This document shows positions 1 to 10,265 of a stretch of DNA of 64,000 nt, one piece after another (the stretch's first letter is position 1; every line of letters starts with the position of its first letter). The stretch spans positions 2,904,501-2,968,500 of the forward strand of contig JAUEDM010000007.1 in the NCBI GenBank assembly GCA_033439685.1, in the 5' to 3' direction. The DNA comes from Apodospora peruviana. Its lineage: Eukaryota; Ascomycota; Sordariomycetes; Sordariales; Lasiosphaeriaceae. The translations under genes and the position numbers were made by a program. A model generated the notes under the pieces. The model searched no databases, was not told where the DNA came from, and saw only the letters and a program-made list of their open reading frames with translations.

Positions 1-16
1 ATGAATCCGATACAAC

Positions 17-2668
17 TTGCGAGAATGGCATCGCTCGTTTTACTGCCAACGGCCGATATCCTACGCCGAGAGCACTGTTGAGCTTCTGGCATCCAAATCC
101 GAGACTAGGCGCTCCTCGTTTACGGTATCTCGACAACTCCCTGCCCAAGACTTACCGCTCAGAGCACATACCGTTACCGCGGCCTCAATTTCGCTTCGAC
201 TCGAGTTGCTCAAGCGTCAAGCCAGCGCAACAAAGCGTCCAGGAAGACCTCATATTGCGTGTTCTGTTCCCAGTAGCCCGACCTACCCAGCGTCAAAGAC
301 CTCAGAAAACGGCATTGAGCTGGATGATCTGGCACTTCCGCCCGCCGGAACTTACAGCACCGATCATCTGGTACCCTCTCCCAATGACCAAGAATACCAT
401 CGGTTCTCGAGCCATATTGGTGACAATGACACTGACCTCAGTCTTACCAAGCTGGTGTCAGCTGGTCAGGTAGACACCAAACCCAACTACAAGCCTTTGT
501 CCCTCCGATGGCCGTTTCGAGTATATCTACTCGCCCTTACTGCGGGCTTGATCGCGTTTCTCGAATACCAAATTCACGACCTCCCCCCAATGCACTACTC
601 GGTCATCCAGCCCAGTCCCGCAGAACCAAAAAAGCCATTGCTGCCATCCACCATTCGGTCAATAGGGGGCTCTTGAGTACTCCTCAGACTCAGCCTACCA
701 GGCCCTCTGGTATTCCTCGGACCCAGCCTACTGTTACCGGCCAGGAAAACCCTTCTCTCAAAACTTTTTTGATGGGATCAAGCACGAATAAGGGCCCAAT
801 AACTCAGCCAGTCATACTGAAACGCAATATACAACAACCCACCCCTGAGCCCGTACCTGATCCACGACCGCAGGAAAGCATCTATCCGGATCCTGCCAAT
901 GACAACATGCATGCTACGTATTGTGGCTGGAAACCTCCAACGTGGAAAATAACGAGGCCGCCTACTCCTTGTTCGAATACAAATGAAACCAAATCACAGT
1001 GTTTCTCATTCTGGCTCCAGGAGGATATTGACACCTTTGTCATCAACGATACTTCATGGTGTCCATACCGCACACGTGGAGAATTCAGCTATTGGGCCTC
1101 ATCGGAGCTGGACTATTTAGACCAAGAATGGTGGGACACGGCCGACCGAGGGTGCAAGTCTGCCTGCTTGCTATCCAGTCTTTGAATCACTACAAATCTG
1201 CCAGGCTATACGACACGGTAATGCCTGGACAAGTGTCAGAAACCCGGTTTGTAGATCAGGTCTATACAACACCATCACTATCCGGCTCAAGGGTTCTGGG
1301 CGTATCCTAGCATTGGCAAAAATGGGGATGTCGGGATGCCGTTGGTAGTTCGAACCGCGGGTCCCGAGGAGACGCATGTCTTTGGTAACAAGGTCAGGCC
1401 ATCGGATATAGCGACATTTCCGGATGGCTTTGTTTCCAGATGGCCGCATGGGGGTGATGGTATTAATCCTTGTTTCCTAAGCAAGTATAACAACAGACCC
1501 CTAGCCCTAGAGATCGGATGTACCGAAACCCCTCCAGTTATTCTTTCTACAGTGTGGTGGACGCTTCCACTTGACAGACATGTCAAATCTTCTACTGTTG
1601 AAACACCTTATAGTCCCACGAAAATGCCGAGCGGGAGGCCGGCACTCGTTAGCGCCCAGATGTCATCAACTACAACGCAGACGGCGCGTACCTCCACCGA
1701 GCACGAGTCAAATATCCAAGTCACGGGAGCTGGCTTGGGGGATGTTGGGACACCAACATCGTCGAACCCGATTAGCACGGCATCAGCAAACCACACGTTA
1801 CTGGGAGTCATTGATCCGTCCTCTGCGACTTCCTCTGGGAGGCCAGACACCATTCGTGAAACGGCGTCCGATTCCACTGTGACATCCGTTGTCCTATTGG
1901 CAGTAGGTCTGTCATCAGAGGACAGCAGCTCTATATCATCGAATCTAGCACAAGCGAGCGTTAATACTCAGACAGACCTCACCTTAAACTTAAAGACAAC
2001 ACGCCAACAGCCTGCAGTACAAATCACTACCAGTTTCGAGACCGTTGTCGATTCTTATGGCTTGCCGACTCGGACATCCACTGCATATTACCAAATTATC
2101 AATTCAACCACCTGGACACTCGGGACATCATCAATAGCTGGCGCGAAATTCCATCCTGCTCTCCCCGCCTTTGAACATCTTCGCCGGTCTATGGCAGTCC
2201 ATAATCCACATACGCGACGTCCTATCTTTCAACATAGCGCTCGCCACACTCTTAGCCAAGTTCACGCCCATCCTGCTGTCCAACATCCCCTTCCATAACA
2301 CGGTGACGTGGAAGATACACGAGGCTTGCTCCTGGATGGCGGTTGTTGTGTTGGGATACATGGTCCTCGTGCTCTTGGCCTCTACTGTGGTGCTCTTGTT
2401 GCAGAGGAAGAAGAAGCTGTCGCAGTCACAGATGATGCCTGTCCGGGTGAATACCATCGCCGGGTGCATGTACTATCTTTGCGATTCCGCCATCGTAAAA
2501 GATTTCGAGTGGCTTTCGACTACAGGGCAGAAGGAAAGGGATGAGTTGGTTTGCGGGATGAAGAAGAGATATGTGTTTGGGGAGATTATGGGTGCCGCTT
2601 CCGGGGTAAAAAGGGTTGGTGTTGATTATGATTGCCCGGCAGATATGTCGAAGGTGGGTGGATCTTGA
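17..2668 (+). pseudogene. DUF3433-like fungal membrane protein, frame-broken
   Basis: Four long same-strand segments look like one protein but sit in different frames: 17-676 (frame 2), 508-1185 (frame 1), a short frame-2 stretch near 1160-1330, 1255-2298 (frame 1) and 2138-2668 (frame 2). The first ends in a membrane segment (WPFRVYLLALTAGLIAFLEY). The middle is Ser/Thr-rich. The last has two hydrophobic stretches and then a conserved tail (TIAGCMYYLCDSAIVKDFEW, later KKRYVFGEIMG) of the kind I know from fungal DUF3433 membrane proteins. I found no convincing introns at the frame changes near 600-680, 1150-1190, 1300 and 2140-2170, so frameshift decay is preferred over a spliced gene. The 5' end may lie before the window. 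The family call is from memory of the tail motif and is moderate. Confidence 0.45.
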
Positions 2669-3139
2669 GACATGTAATGTCATTAGAACTTGTATCCGTG
2701 CCCAATTTTATTATGTCCGCACCTGCATATAATATATTATAAAGATATAACTCGAAAGCATAGGTACTTCTGGCGACTTGATACACCATTCCACAATAAA
2801 TAGTAGCCATTGGGTACCTTACTTATTACGTCTCTGTGAAGGTTGTTGGATGTTGTCATTGGAGGTCCCCGCAACTAAGGCTTTCTTTCCCAAATCAAGG
2901 AGCCGAGCGGCGGTGTAACTTAAATTGCTGCCGTGAGTCACCAAATCCTACAGTAGGATGACCTCCAAGGCGGGGTACTTCCGATTTTTTTGAAGCTCGT
3001 TTCTTCGCCATCCACTTTTGATCTCATATCGCCGTTGACAACCACCCACAGCGTTTTAGAAACTTCACCTTCAGTTCAATTGGACACATCTCGCTACGTT
3101 CGACCTCCGGCGTCAGCCCAAATCCTAGTACTGCCTATC
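2669..3139. other. intergenic, promoter side of the REI1-like gene
   Basis: There is no ORF of note. The AT-rich part near 2700-2760 could hold the 3' end of the upstream relic. The stretch before 3140 should hold the promoter and leader of the next gene. I see no clear TATA box. Confidence 0.4.
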
Positions 3140-4267
3140 ATGGATACGCCATCAGTTTTCAAGCTCTCGTCAAATTCGTGTAACGCCTGCAATGTTTCAT
3201 TTGAGGATGACGACGCCAGGCGTGCCCACTCGAAAAGTCAATGGCAGTAAGTTGACACCATCCTCGATTCCCGGATTAGAGCTGTCGGGCTTAACTCGTT
3301 CCTGTGATTCAGTGTTGAGAACCTCCGACGCCGGGTTGCCGGACTTCCTCCTATCGACGCCTCCGCGGTGGCGGCCGCTTCTTCATCATTAGAGAAAGAG
3401 AAGAAGAAGCAACCGGATGAGCAAAGGTCTGATTCCGATTACTCGACATCATCAGATAAAGAGGACATCCCAAGGGAGCCTGCACTTTTTGTCGTCGGGC
3501 AATGCCTGTTCTGCTCCAAAATCTCCGAAACGATCTACGATAGCCTCTCGCATATGCAGGAGAGTCATGGCCTATTCATTCCAAGCATCGATAACCTGGT
3601 CGTGGACGTCGAGACGCTGGTGCGGTATCTTTGGTTGGTGATTTCCGACTACCGCGAGTGTCTGTACTGTCACACGCAGCGGAGGACGGTTCAGGCAGTC
3701 CAGCAGCATATGATCTCGGGAAACGGACATGCCAAGTTCGATATCGAGCAGCCTGATTCCGAGTTTCGGGACTTTTATGACTTTTCTGCCGAACAAGAAG
3801 AGGGAACCCAACACAATAACGATGTGCCGCAACAACAGCGACTATTAACGCTACCTTCGGGAAAGACCGTTACACATCGGACCGCGACGGCGACGGAGGG
3901 TGGGCAAGGACGGAACCGAACGGCTCCATCATCATCATCATCAAACACTCTGCCGCCGGCGCAGGATCCGACTACCACCTCCCACGACGCGGAAAGGGGG
4001 TCATCATCATCGCAGGTTGTTGTCAAAAGGCAAGAAAAACTTGTCGGGTCTCTGACAAACCAGCTAGCAAGCCTCAGCGTTAATGACAGGGCCAGCCTGG
4101 CTCACCTGCCGGTTTCGGAGCAGCGAGCGGTGCTGGCGACACAGAAGAAACAGGTCGAAAAGGCGCGACAGGCAGAGCAGCGGTATCGTAACCGCGTGGA
4201 GATGCTGGGCAATAAAACGTTGATGAAGACGTTTGTCAATGACGTTCCGGGGCGGTCAAATGGTTAA
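3140..4267 (+). CDS. REI1/ZNF622-like C2H2 zinc-finger protein
   Basis: Two exons, 3140-3246 and 3313-4267. The 66-bp intron starts GTAAGT and ends TTCAG, and the join restores a His codon, giving 353 aa. Finger 1 is near residues 14-37 (CNACNVSFEDDDARRAHSKS then QWH), followed by NLRRRVAGLPPID, a hallmark of REI1/Reh1/ZNF622. A second zone, CLFCSK...HMQESHGLFIP...LYCHTQ...HMISGNGHAKF, matches the family's later fingers. A charged helix and a KTLMKTF tail stand where REI1 has its NNKTLQKHF-like tail. REI1 works in the cytoplasm on late 60S subunit maturation and release of the Arx1/Alb1 export factors. This copy is shorter and more divergent than a housekeeping REI1 and may be a paralogue. 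It converges on the next gene with only 50 bp between stops. Confidence 0.75.
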
Positions 4268-4317
4268 AATTCTAAGAGAGGGCATTCCCCGTTGTACATA
4301 TCAGATATGCCTAGCCA

Positions 4318-5112
4318 TCAAACATCATCAACCGGCGTCTTCAAATACAGCCAATTCAACTCGCTATCCACCGCAAACTGCGCGCCAAACCGATACTTCG
4401 GCCGCTCCCACTCCCTGAACCCAACAACCATATCGTAGAACCCCTGGGTATTCACCTCAGACGGATCCTTCACCGCGGCATCGAACCTCTCCATAAAACC
4501 GTCAGGAAGCTCAGGCGCCTGGCTCAGCACCTTGGGAAACCATTTATGATACGGGTACAACATCTCGTTATGCGCGAGCATCAACCTGCCACCAAAGAGA
4601 ACCAATTTCCCAACAGCGACGTTTAGCAGGTACGCATTTTCCTTTTTTCTACCCTCCGCGCAGTACCATCGCCAGATCTCGAGCTGCGTGCGGAACTGGA
4701 TTATCCGCTCGACTTTTTCAGAGACTGGGTACCTGACTAGGCTCTTGAGCTCCTCCTCCAAGTTGACCGAGTCCAGGTTTCGGCTGAAGAGCACCCGCGC
4801 GCCCTCGAACGACCAACGCGCCGGCTCGCTGCCTTTCTCGGCGACGGCTTGGATGAAGGAGAGGCTGATGTATTTCCCGTCGACGAAGCCACCCTGGTAG
4901 GTGCACAGGTCGTGACGCACGAAAGTTCTGTCGCATGAGTCGAGACGGGCTTGGTAGGCTTCTTCTGTCAGGACGACGAGGACATCGACGTCCGAGTCAA
5001 GTTTCTCGAAGCCGTGCGCGATGGAGCCGGTGAGGAGGAGGGCCAGGACGTCTTCATCTTGGGTGAAGTAGGCTTTGATATTTTCGATGGAGGCGGCGTG
5101 GTGGTCGTACAT
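4318..5112 (-). CDS. nucleotidyltransferase-fold protein
   Basis: Single exon, 264 aa from the ATG at 5112. An in-frame upstream ATG at 5184 would add 24 residues of low-complexity sequence. Residues 26-44 carry the polymerase-beta/MNT-type core TGSIAHGFEKLDSDVDVLVV, with the GS pair and the DxD metal ligands in the usual spacing. The rest is helical with no other domain I know. Such proteins transfer nucleotides to small molecules, proteins or RNA; the substrate here is unknown. It has no intron and looks closer to free-standing bacterial members (aminoglycoside-nucleotidyltransferase or DUF4037-like) than to fungal poly(A) polymerases, so horizontal origin is possible but not shown. The fold is fairly certain, the function is not. 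Confidence 0.7.
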   Translation of the reverse strand: MYDHHAASIENIKAYFTQDEDVLALLLTGSIAHGFEKLDSDVDVLVVLTEEAYQARLDSCDRTFVRHDLCTYQGGFVDGKYISLSFIQAVAEKGSEPARWSFEGARVLFSRNLDSVNLEEELKSLVRYPVSEKVERIIQFRTQLEIWRWYCAEGRKKENAYLLNVAVGKLVLFGGRLMLAHNEMLYPYHKWFPKVLSQAPELPDGFMERFDAAVKDPSEVNTQGFYDMVVGFREWERPKYRFGAQFAVDSELNWLYLKTPVDDV

Positions 5113-5184
5113 CTTGACGTGCAGCAGCAGGAGGGTAGTTGAGGGATTGTTGGTAGAAGGCAAATCGGAGGAACAATTATTCAA

Positions 5185-6323
5185 CTCTTAAGTTTCTCGT
5201 AAAGCGCGTCCGATGTCCAGGGTTGGAACAACGAGTTAGACATAGCTCTTCATACTGGTGGGCACATGATCCTTCGGCAAATAAAAAGCAACTATCATTA
5301 CTTGGTTGAGCTTGGCAGAGAGAGGGAATGAAATACCATTCGTTGTGAACTCCGCCTATTAGCCATCGCGGGCCGGCAGCCGGGACCTTTACCACATCCG
5401 TCAGCGCTGTGAGACAGGGTGACTGCCAACCATTCCCACTGCAGGGAATATTTTGTTCTTGGTCATGTCTTTTACTATCAGAAGCCGCTTCGTAGGAGGT
5501 TTGCATGAGGCGAGCCCATCCTGCCGAACAGTGCTCAGTTACGTGGCTTTCCGCGAGAAGTAAGCATACAAGCTTGGGCAGTGACTTACAACCTCTCTTC
5601 AAAGCATTTAAAATGTGCTTAAGCATTTACTGGAGACACCTGAGCTCCATGTGCTTAATCAGGACTGCGCCAACAAGAGTTATACCCAAAACAACTTCGA
5701 TTCTACTTCCGACAAGCACTCGGAGTCCCACGGCCTGACTAATTTTACGGCTCATGTTGGATCTTGCTGACATATATGAAGAACATGGTATTGAGTAATT
5801 CGTCATTGAACGTGCTCTAGTCATATTCCGAATATAGTCAGGCTCGGGCCGTTCCAGTAGCATACAATATAGTGTTCTCATATACGGAATTTCGCTGACC
5901 AAGAGTAAGACCAGCCGTTGTTTACTCACCACCCATAAACGAGTATTCCCGTACAGGACCCAGCTAAGATTTCAAAACGTTTCTAGTAAGGATACCCTTC
6001 GCCTTGACTACTCCACCGCTTATACACGTCAGCTGAGATTATGTTACACTCGCCTCGATTATCGAATGAGGTATACGTTCTCCATCTGGACGAGCAAGCG
6101 AAACAAAGTTCCGAGCGTCTGTATCTCGATATACGGGGCTGGGGCTGGGTTTGACTTGATCAACTTCTTGAGACCAGAGGGGTACTTATATAAACCTCGT
6201 CCTTGGGGCTGATGTCTAGCTCTACCTTGATACTCCCCAGACACAAGCACCGCTATCTCTTGTAGTATTACTTCGTTTTCAAATTAACAAGAATATATCT
6301 TCAATTCCACTCACAAAGCCAAA
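5185..6323. other. intergenic region
   Basis: It holds two open minus-strand frames (5177-5626 and 5627-5932), neither with a motif I recognise and both with mixed, non-protein-like composition. The right end serves as promoter of the secreted protein at 6324. Confidence 0.4.
6187..6194 (+). promoter_or_regulatory. TATA box upstream of the small secreted protein
   Basis: A perfect TATATAAA lies 130 bp before the ATG at 6324, a sensible distance for a fungal leader of about 90-100 nt. Confidence 0.5.
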
Positions 6324-6806
6324 ATGTACGCAGCCATTCAGCCCATCATCGCCCTCGCCGCCGCCCTCCTGCTGGTCAGTCCAAGCACCGCGAGCACCAT
6401 CAAGCGCCAAAGCATCACCAACCTAGGCGAGATCCAGTTCGCAGCCCCCTTCTGCGGCAACGCCAAACTGCACAACATTAACGCAACCGACTGCGCCACG
6501 GCTGTGGCCCAGGAACTGGCCGCCATCTGTGTGAATGGCGTCTGCAAGCTGCCCGAGGGGCAGCCACCCTTTTCCGGGACACAGGTCAGTCGCACCGTTG
6601 GAGCCTGCGAGATCATCATCCAGTCCAAACTCGTGGGTTTGATCCCCGAGTTCGCTGAGGACTCGGTCGCCAACGAGTTCGCCACGTTCGTGCCGCAGTG
6701 CGTCGACCCGTCGAACCAGATCCATAACGGAAATCCAGTTGTTCGCTCCGTCGATGGGCAGTTTGCATTGCTGTTTTCGAATGGGTTACCTGTTGGGCCT
6801 GAGTAA
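6324..6806 (+). CDS. small secreted six-cysteine protein, effector-like
   Basis: Single exon, 160 aa, starting in a good context (CCAAAATG). Residues 1-24 form a classic signal peptide (IIALAAALLLVSPSTAS), followed at once by a dibasic KR typical of Kex2 cleavage. The mature part has six cysteines (FCG, DCA, ICV, VCK, ACE, QCV), which could make three disulphides. The layout, an early Cys and then NATDC followed by an amphipathic helix and later Cys residues, recalls Ecp2/Hce2-type secreted proteins, but the similarity is too weak for a family call. It sits alone in a gene-poor stretch with its own TATA box, as is common for host- or environment-facing secreted proteins. Function unknown. Confidence 0.75.
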   Translation: MYAAIQPIIALAAALLLVSPSTASTIKRQSITNLGEIQFAAPFCGNAKLHNINATDCATAVAQELAAICVNGVCKLPEGQPPFSGTQVSRTVGACEIIIQSKLVGLIPEFAEDSVANEFATFVPQCVDPSNQIHNGNPVVRSVDGQFALLFSNGLPVGPE

Positions 6807-7084
6807 CCAAAACAAGGGTGTGTGGTACTGAGTGTCCGTATCGAGATACGTAACGGGTACCAGTAAAGATACGATACATGGTCTGCGTTAGGGATAAAAG
6901 GGGTCGAGTTAAAGGAATGTGTCCAAGGGGGGTTGGAAGGTGTTTTAGAGACAATGGTCAGGGACTCTCTAGATGCTGGTTCATTGTTATATATAAGCCA
7001 TCTTCTGTACGTAGCGATCTACGGATGCCAGACATGTAATTCAGATAAGTATGCGCTCCTTGACAGAAACAATTCTTCTCTTCT

Positions 7085-7237
7085 TCACGCACGCTGCTTC
7101 TTTTGCTCCTCGGCCTTCTTCTTGCGAAGCCTCCTTGCCTCTTCCTCACGCCGGTTTTTATCCCTTTCGGCGGCCTTCTTCTCCGCCTCATAACTTCTCT
7201 TTCTCAAAAATAACAAAGGGCCACTCAGATGAAAGGG
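7085..7237 (-). pseudogene. relic of a lysine/glutamate-rich C-terminal tail
   Basis: The minus strand reads YEAEKKAAERDKNRREEEAR, then a Lys/Arg-rich run to a stop at 7085. The segment just upstream fits better in another frame (WPFVIFEKEK, about 7195-7226), and an in-frame TGA lies at 7238. The highly biased, charged helix is protein-like and not random, but no start or clean splice joins it to more sequence. I read it as the remnant of a gene's last exon with a one-base shift. A further coding-like bit, SLKEEKQTRNEVPKV, sits at about 7265-7310 on the same strand. Confidence 0.35.
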
Positions 7238-9038
7238 TCAACCGCTAACGCCTCCGGGCTACTCAAACCTTAGGCACCTCGTTCCTGGTTTGCTTCTCTT
7301 CTTTCAAACTCCAGTTATCAACACCACGAATACAAGTTATACAACCGACAACCACCACAGTAACATAACCAACACAAACAACAAAGCGAACTCGACAATT
7401 ATCTCGTCATAGGAGTGAGGTTTTATCATTTCACTTCTTGGTCTCCTTTTTACCCTTGTCCAAGCCTTTTTCCCATCTTGCTTTGCGCCGCGCGGAGCGA
7501 ATTTATCGACATCAGATCAATGGCACCATGCCTGAAAGATACCCCCTTTAACCAGAAGAACACCTTATTCGACTTATTTTACAAGAGTCTCGAGGATATC
7601 CATACGGTTTCTCGGCCTCTTTGACGTTCTAAAATCATCCATCTAAACCAACGCCTTTTTTTTTTTCCAAATAGGTACTTTTATTTCCAGCCCACCAACC
7701 CACCAAACCGCCCAATCTCCTCCATTTTCCAGCGTTACATCCAGTCATAAGTAAGTCAATCATCGTTTTATTCGTAACATCTACCATACCATTTCTACCC
7801 TCTCATTTTATTCTCACCTTTCTAGTGGAGGGAACCCATTGCCGCTCACCTATCCCTCAAACCCAGCCAGGAGAAACTTGCCAACGCTCATGCCGCCAAC
7901 TATCGGCTTCTTCAGAAACTTGCCCTTGAGACCCAGACATGCCTTGGAGAACATTCGTTAACATGGCCGACCTAACCACACTGAAGGCAGAGTTAAACAG
8001 CAACCTAAAACGGTTAGCTTCACCAAACCCTTGCACTCTATGTAAGACAGATAGATTATTATTATTACTAACGAGGAAGGAAAAGGATACAGTCAGATAC
8101 TTCCTTTATAACTACCGTTACGGTGGAAGTGTCGTTCTTTTTGTGTCGTCCCCTTTCCTTCCATACTATGAGTACTCCTTCTCAAGAGTTCCTGAAATCG
8201 GGGAGATAGTAGGTGCTATCTACGCGAAGATTGGACTATGTTGATCTCGACGGTGTTTAATACAGGGAAGTTACGACGTCGAAGAAAACCTCATCGTAAC
8301 TTAAGCACCGATCTCGATAGATCTGCTGTCTAGATATAAATAGGGTTATCCGTACGGGCACGACATCCTCTGGGCCCTTTTTATACTTGTTAATATTTAT
8401 TAGATGCTGGTTGTGTTCGTCCTTGAGTTTGCCGATCTCGTTCTTCTTCCCTCATGCTTACACGTACCCGATAAACTTCAGGATCCCTTCGTGGATCAGG
8501 AAATTCAACAGCCCCTCTAAGTGCCGTCCAAGTCCTTGTGAGAAGAAGAATTTTTGTCCAAATTTCGGACACCGCCGAATACGACACATATTTGGAGTAT
8601 TTGGTGATTCCTCCCAATCAATTTCTGCGTGATTGAGATGGGAATATAATTCACCCTCCCCGATGGAGTTGAAGAGAAGCTAGTTTGCCTGTCTAAGATG
8701 GTTAAGCTAGAGGCCATTCTTGCACCTTCGGTTGTGAAAAAGCCTTGTCAATAGATGCACCGAGGAAGACCTCAGACGCTATATTACCGCTGATTGAGCT
8801 GCCGAACGACTAGGCCTAGTGGAAGGCAAAACCCAGGAAGCCGAGCACCCAGATATCGTGGCGCCAGCCGACTGCGACGCATTACCGAGTCAAGGGGTCG
8901 AGTACATCCACGTCTCGCGAGGTGTACATCCAACCCGGGAGTGCGAAAGGTGTCCGCCAACACACCGCCTGTGCGCCGTTTTTGCCCAGTCAGTAGCATT
9001 CCCTTTGCTACAGGGTTTTGGGCGGCTATGAAGCGATA
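7238..9038. other. gene-poor region with coding-like scraps
   Basis: No complete gene is visible. 7340-7700 is CA- and CT-rich like a leader. Between 7751 and 7824 there is an intron-like GTAAGT...TTCTAG stretch, followed on the plus strand by a protein-like run of about 48 codons (7825-7972, ending SLTWPT and stop) that has no start codon. 8483-8632 on the plus strand is another short open run (SDTAEYDTYLEYLV) ending in TGA. These may be gene debris. Confidence 0.35.
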
Positions 9039-9466
9039 TCATCCGTGGGCTTCGTTATTCGAGCTGTCGATGTCCTTCCACTCGACCAGGTATACCAGCT
9101 CACGTCTCTCGTCGATAATGTCTCGAATTTTCCAGAACTTATCCAAATCTTCAAATTATATAGTGTCTTGACCGGCGGGCGTTGTAGCAAAGCTCTTGAT
9201 TCTTCTTCCATCGCGACGCCGGCTCCATCATCTTGCTAGTTTTGATGGTTGCATGCCAAAATCTTTTATTAACCACGGTCCCCGTGTTCCGGCGCGTCGT
9301 GACTCGGGAACCCAGAGACGGTCTTGCCGAGTTTGTGCAAGGCTATACTTGCCTTTTGTCCCCGTAGCTCCTTTGACGCGGCAGTGGAATCTGTGGTCTT
9401 GGAGGGATTGACAACATAATCTGGGGCCCAAAACTCATCCTCTGTCAGGACGTGCTCGTTATTGAC
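9039..9466 (-). pseudogene. decayed chromodomain protein
   Basis: At 9039-9158 the minus strand encodes FWKIRDIIDERRELVYLVEW followed by KDIDS, a good chromodomain core (aromatic, I-D-x-R, YLVxWK). Upstream on the same strand, in other frames, are protein-like runs: MEEESRALLQRPPVKTLYN at about 9155-9211 and LTEDEFWAPDYVVNPSKTTD within 9269-9466. At least two frame shifts and stops break the reading, and I could not rescue them with introns. Chromodomains bind methylated histone tails and also occur in retrotransposon integrases, so the source could be a host chromatin gene or an element. No reverse transcriptase or integrase motif is visible nearby. Confidence 0.45.
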
Positions 9467-9739
9467 GCGCGGCCCCGCCTCTTTTTTTTATAACGCCATT
9501 GACGCTGCGCCGGCTCATTGAGCTGTTTGCACAGGCCGAGGGTGAGCGGGCAGCCGTCGCCTGAACCTGGCCACACTTTCAACCTCGCTTGTGTCGCCGC
9601 TGGCGTACGTCTCGTTTCGGCTGTATCGAATGCTTTTCTAATTGCTCATGTCAGTTGGGAGTCGAAATTCTCATGAAGCCGAAATGCCGGGTTTGTACAG
9701 TTCTCTGCTGCCTGGCCTGATCCCATATCGTGCTGGGAA

Positions 9740-9941
9740 AGGGGGGCTATACCTCAAGAGGCGGCCTTTCAGATCACGGCAGGCCAGCCTGAGCGCCTGG
9801 AAGATGGTGAGGCCGGCGCACATGAGCGGAGCTGTCTCAGCCGCCGACGTGCCTCTCGTGATTTTCACGACCTGTCTACTAACAACGACCGCGTATTCCC
9901 TGAAACCGCTGGGAGCGTTGATCTCCAGGTTTTTGTCATGG
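9740..9941 (-). pseudogene. fragment of a zinc-type alcohol dehydrogenase
   Basis: The minus strand reads GFREYAVVVSRQVVKI and then AAETAPLMCAGLTIFQALR. This is the stretch of medium-chain dehydrogenases between the catalytic domain and the Rossmann fold, with the usual APLxCAG motif. The zinc-binding N-terminus and the GxGxxG loop are both missing, and the frame runs out into unrelated sequence. It is a fragment of about 60 codons of an ADH gene, on the same strand as the chromodomain relic next to it. Confidence 0.5.
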
Positions 9942-10142
9942 GCCTAATACACGGAGTATTCTGTACTTGGTGGCATTACCTTTTCGTAAGTAAGAACTGA
10001 TATGGTTCATGATGAATAGCATAAAATGCCTCACTGAAACCAAAAAAAAACAGGTCATGCCCTCAAAACACGACATATGCCAGTCACCGAAAATGCATCA
10101 GGTTCTTCATCGGCAGGGCACGTGGGTGTTCATTATAAGCAT

Positions 10143-10174
10143 GGGGGATGCTCCAGAGGAAGGGAGCATCCCCC
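10143..10174. repeat. perfect 12-bp inverted repeat (hairpin)
   Basis: GGGGGATGCTCC (10143-10154) and GGAGCATCCCCC (10163-10174) are perfect complements around an 8-base loop. It lies about 90 bp past the stop of the minus-strand gene ending at 10266, so it would fall in that gene's 3' UTR or 3' flank. Confidence 0.85.
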
Positions 10175-10265
10175 TATTAATAGCATATATACTTTATGGC
10201 AAGCAGGCCTGCCGCCACCGACGCCAAAAACCCCAACCCGTTCTTCTTCCAATGCCCCAAGATAT

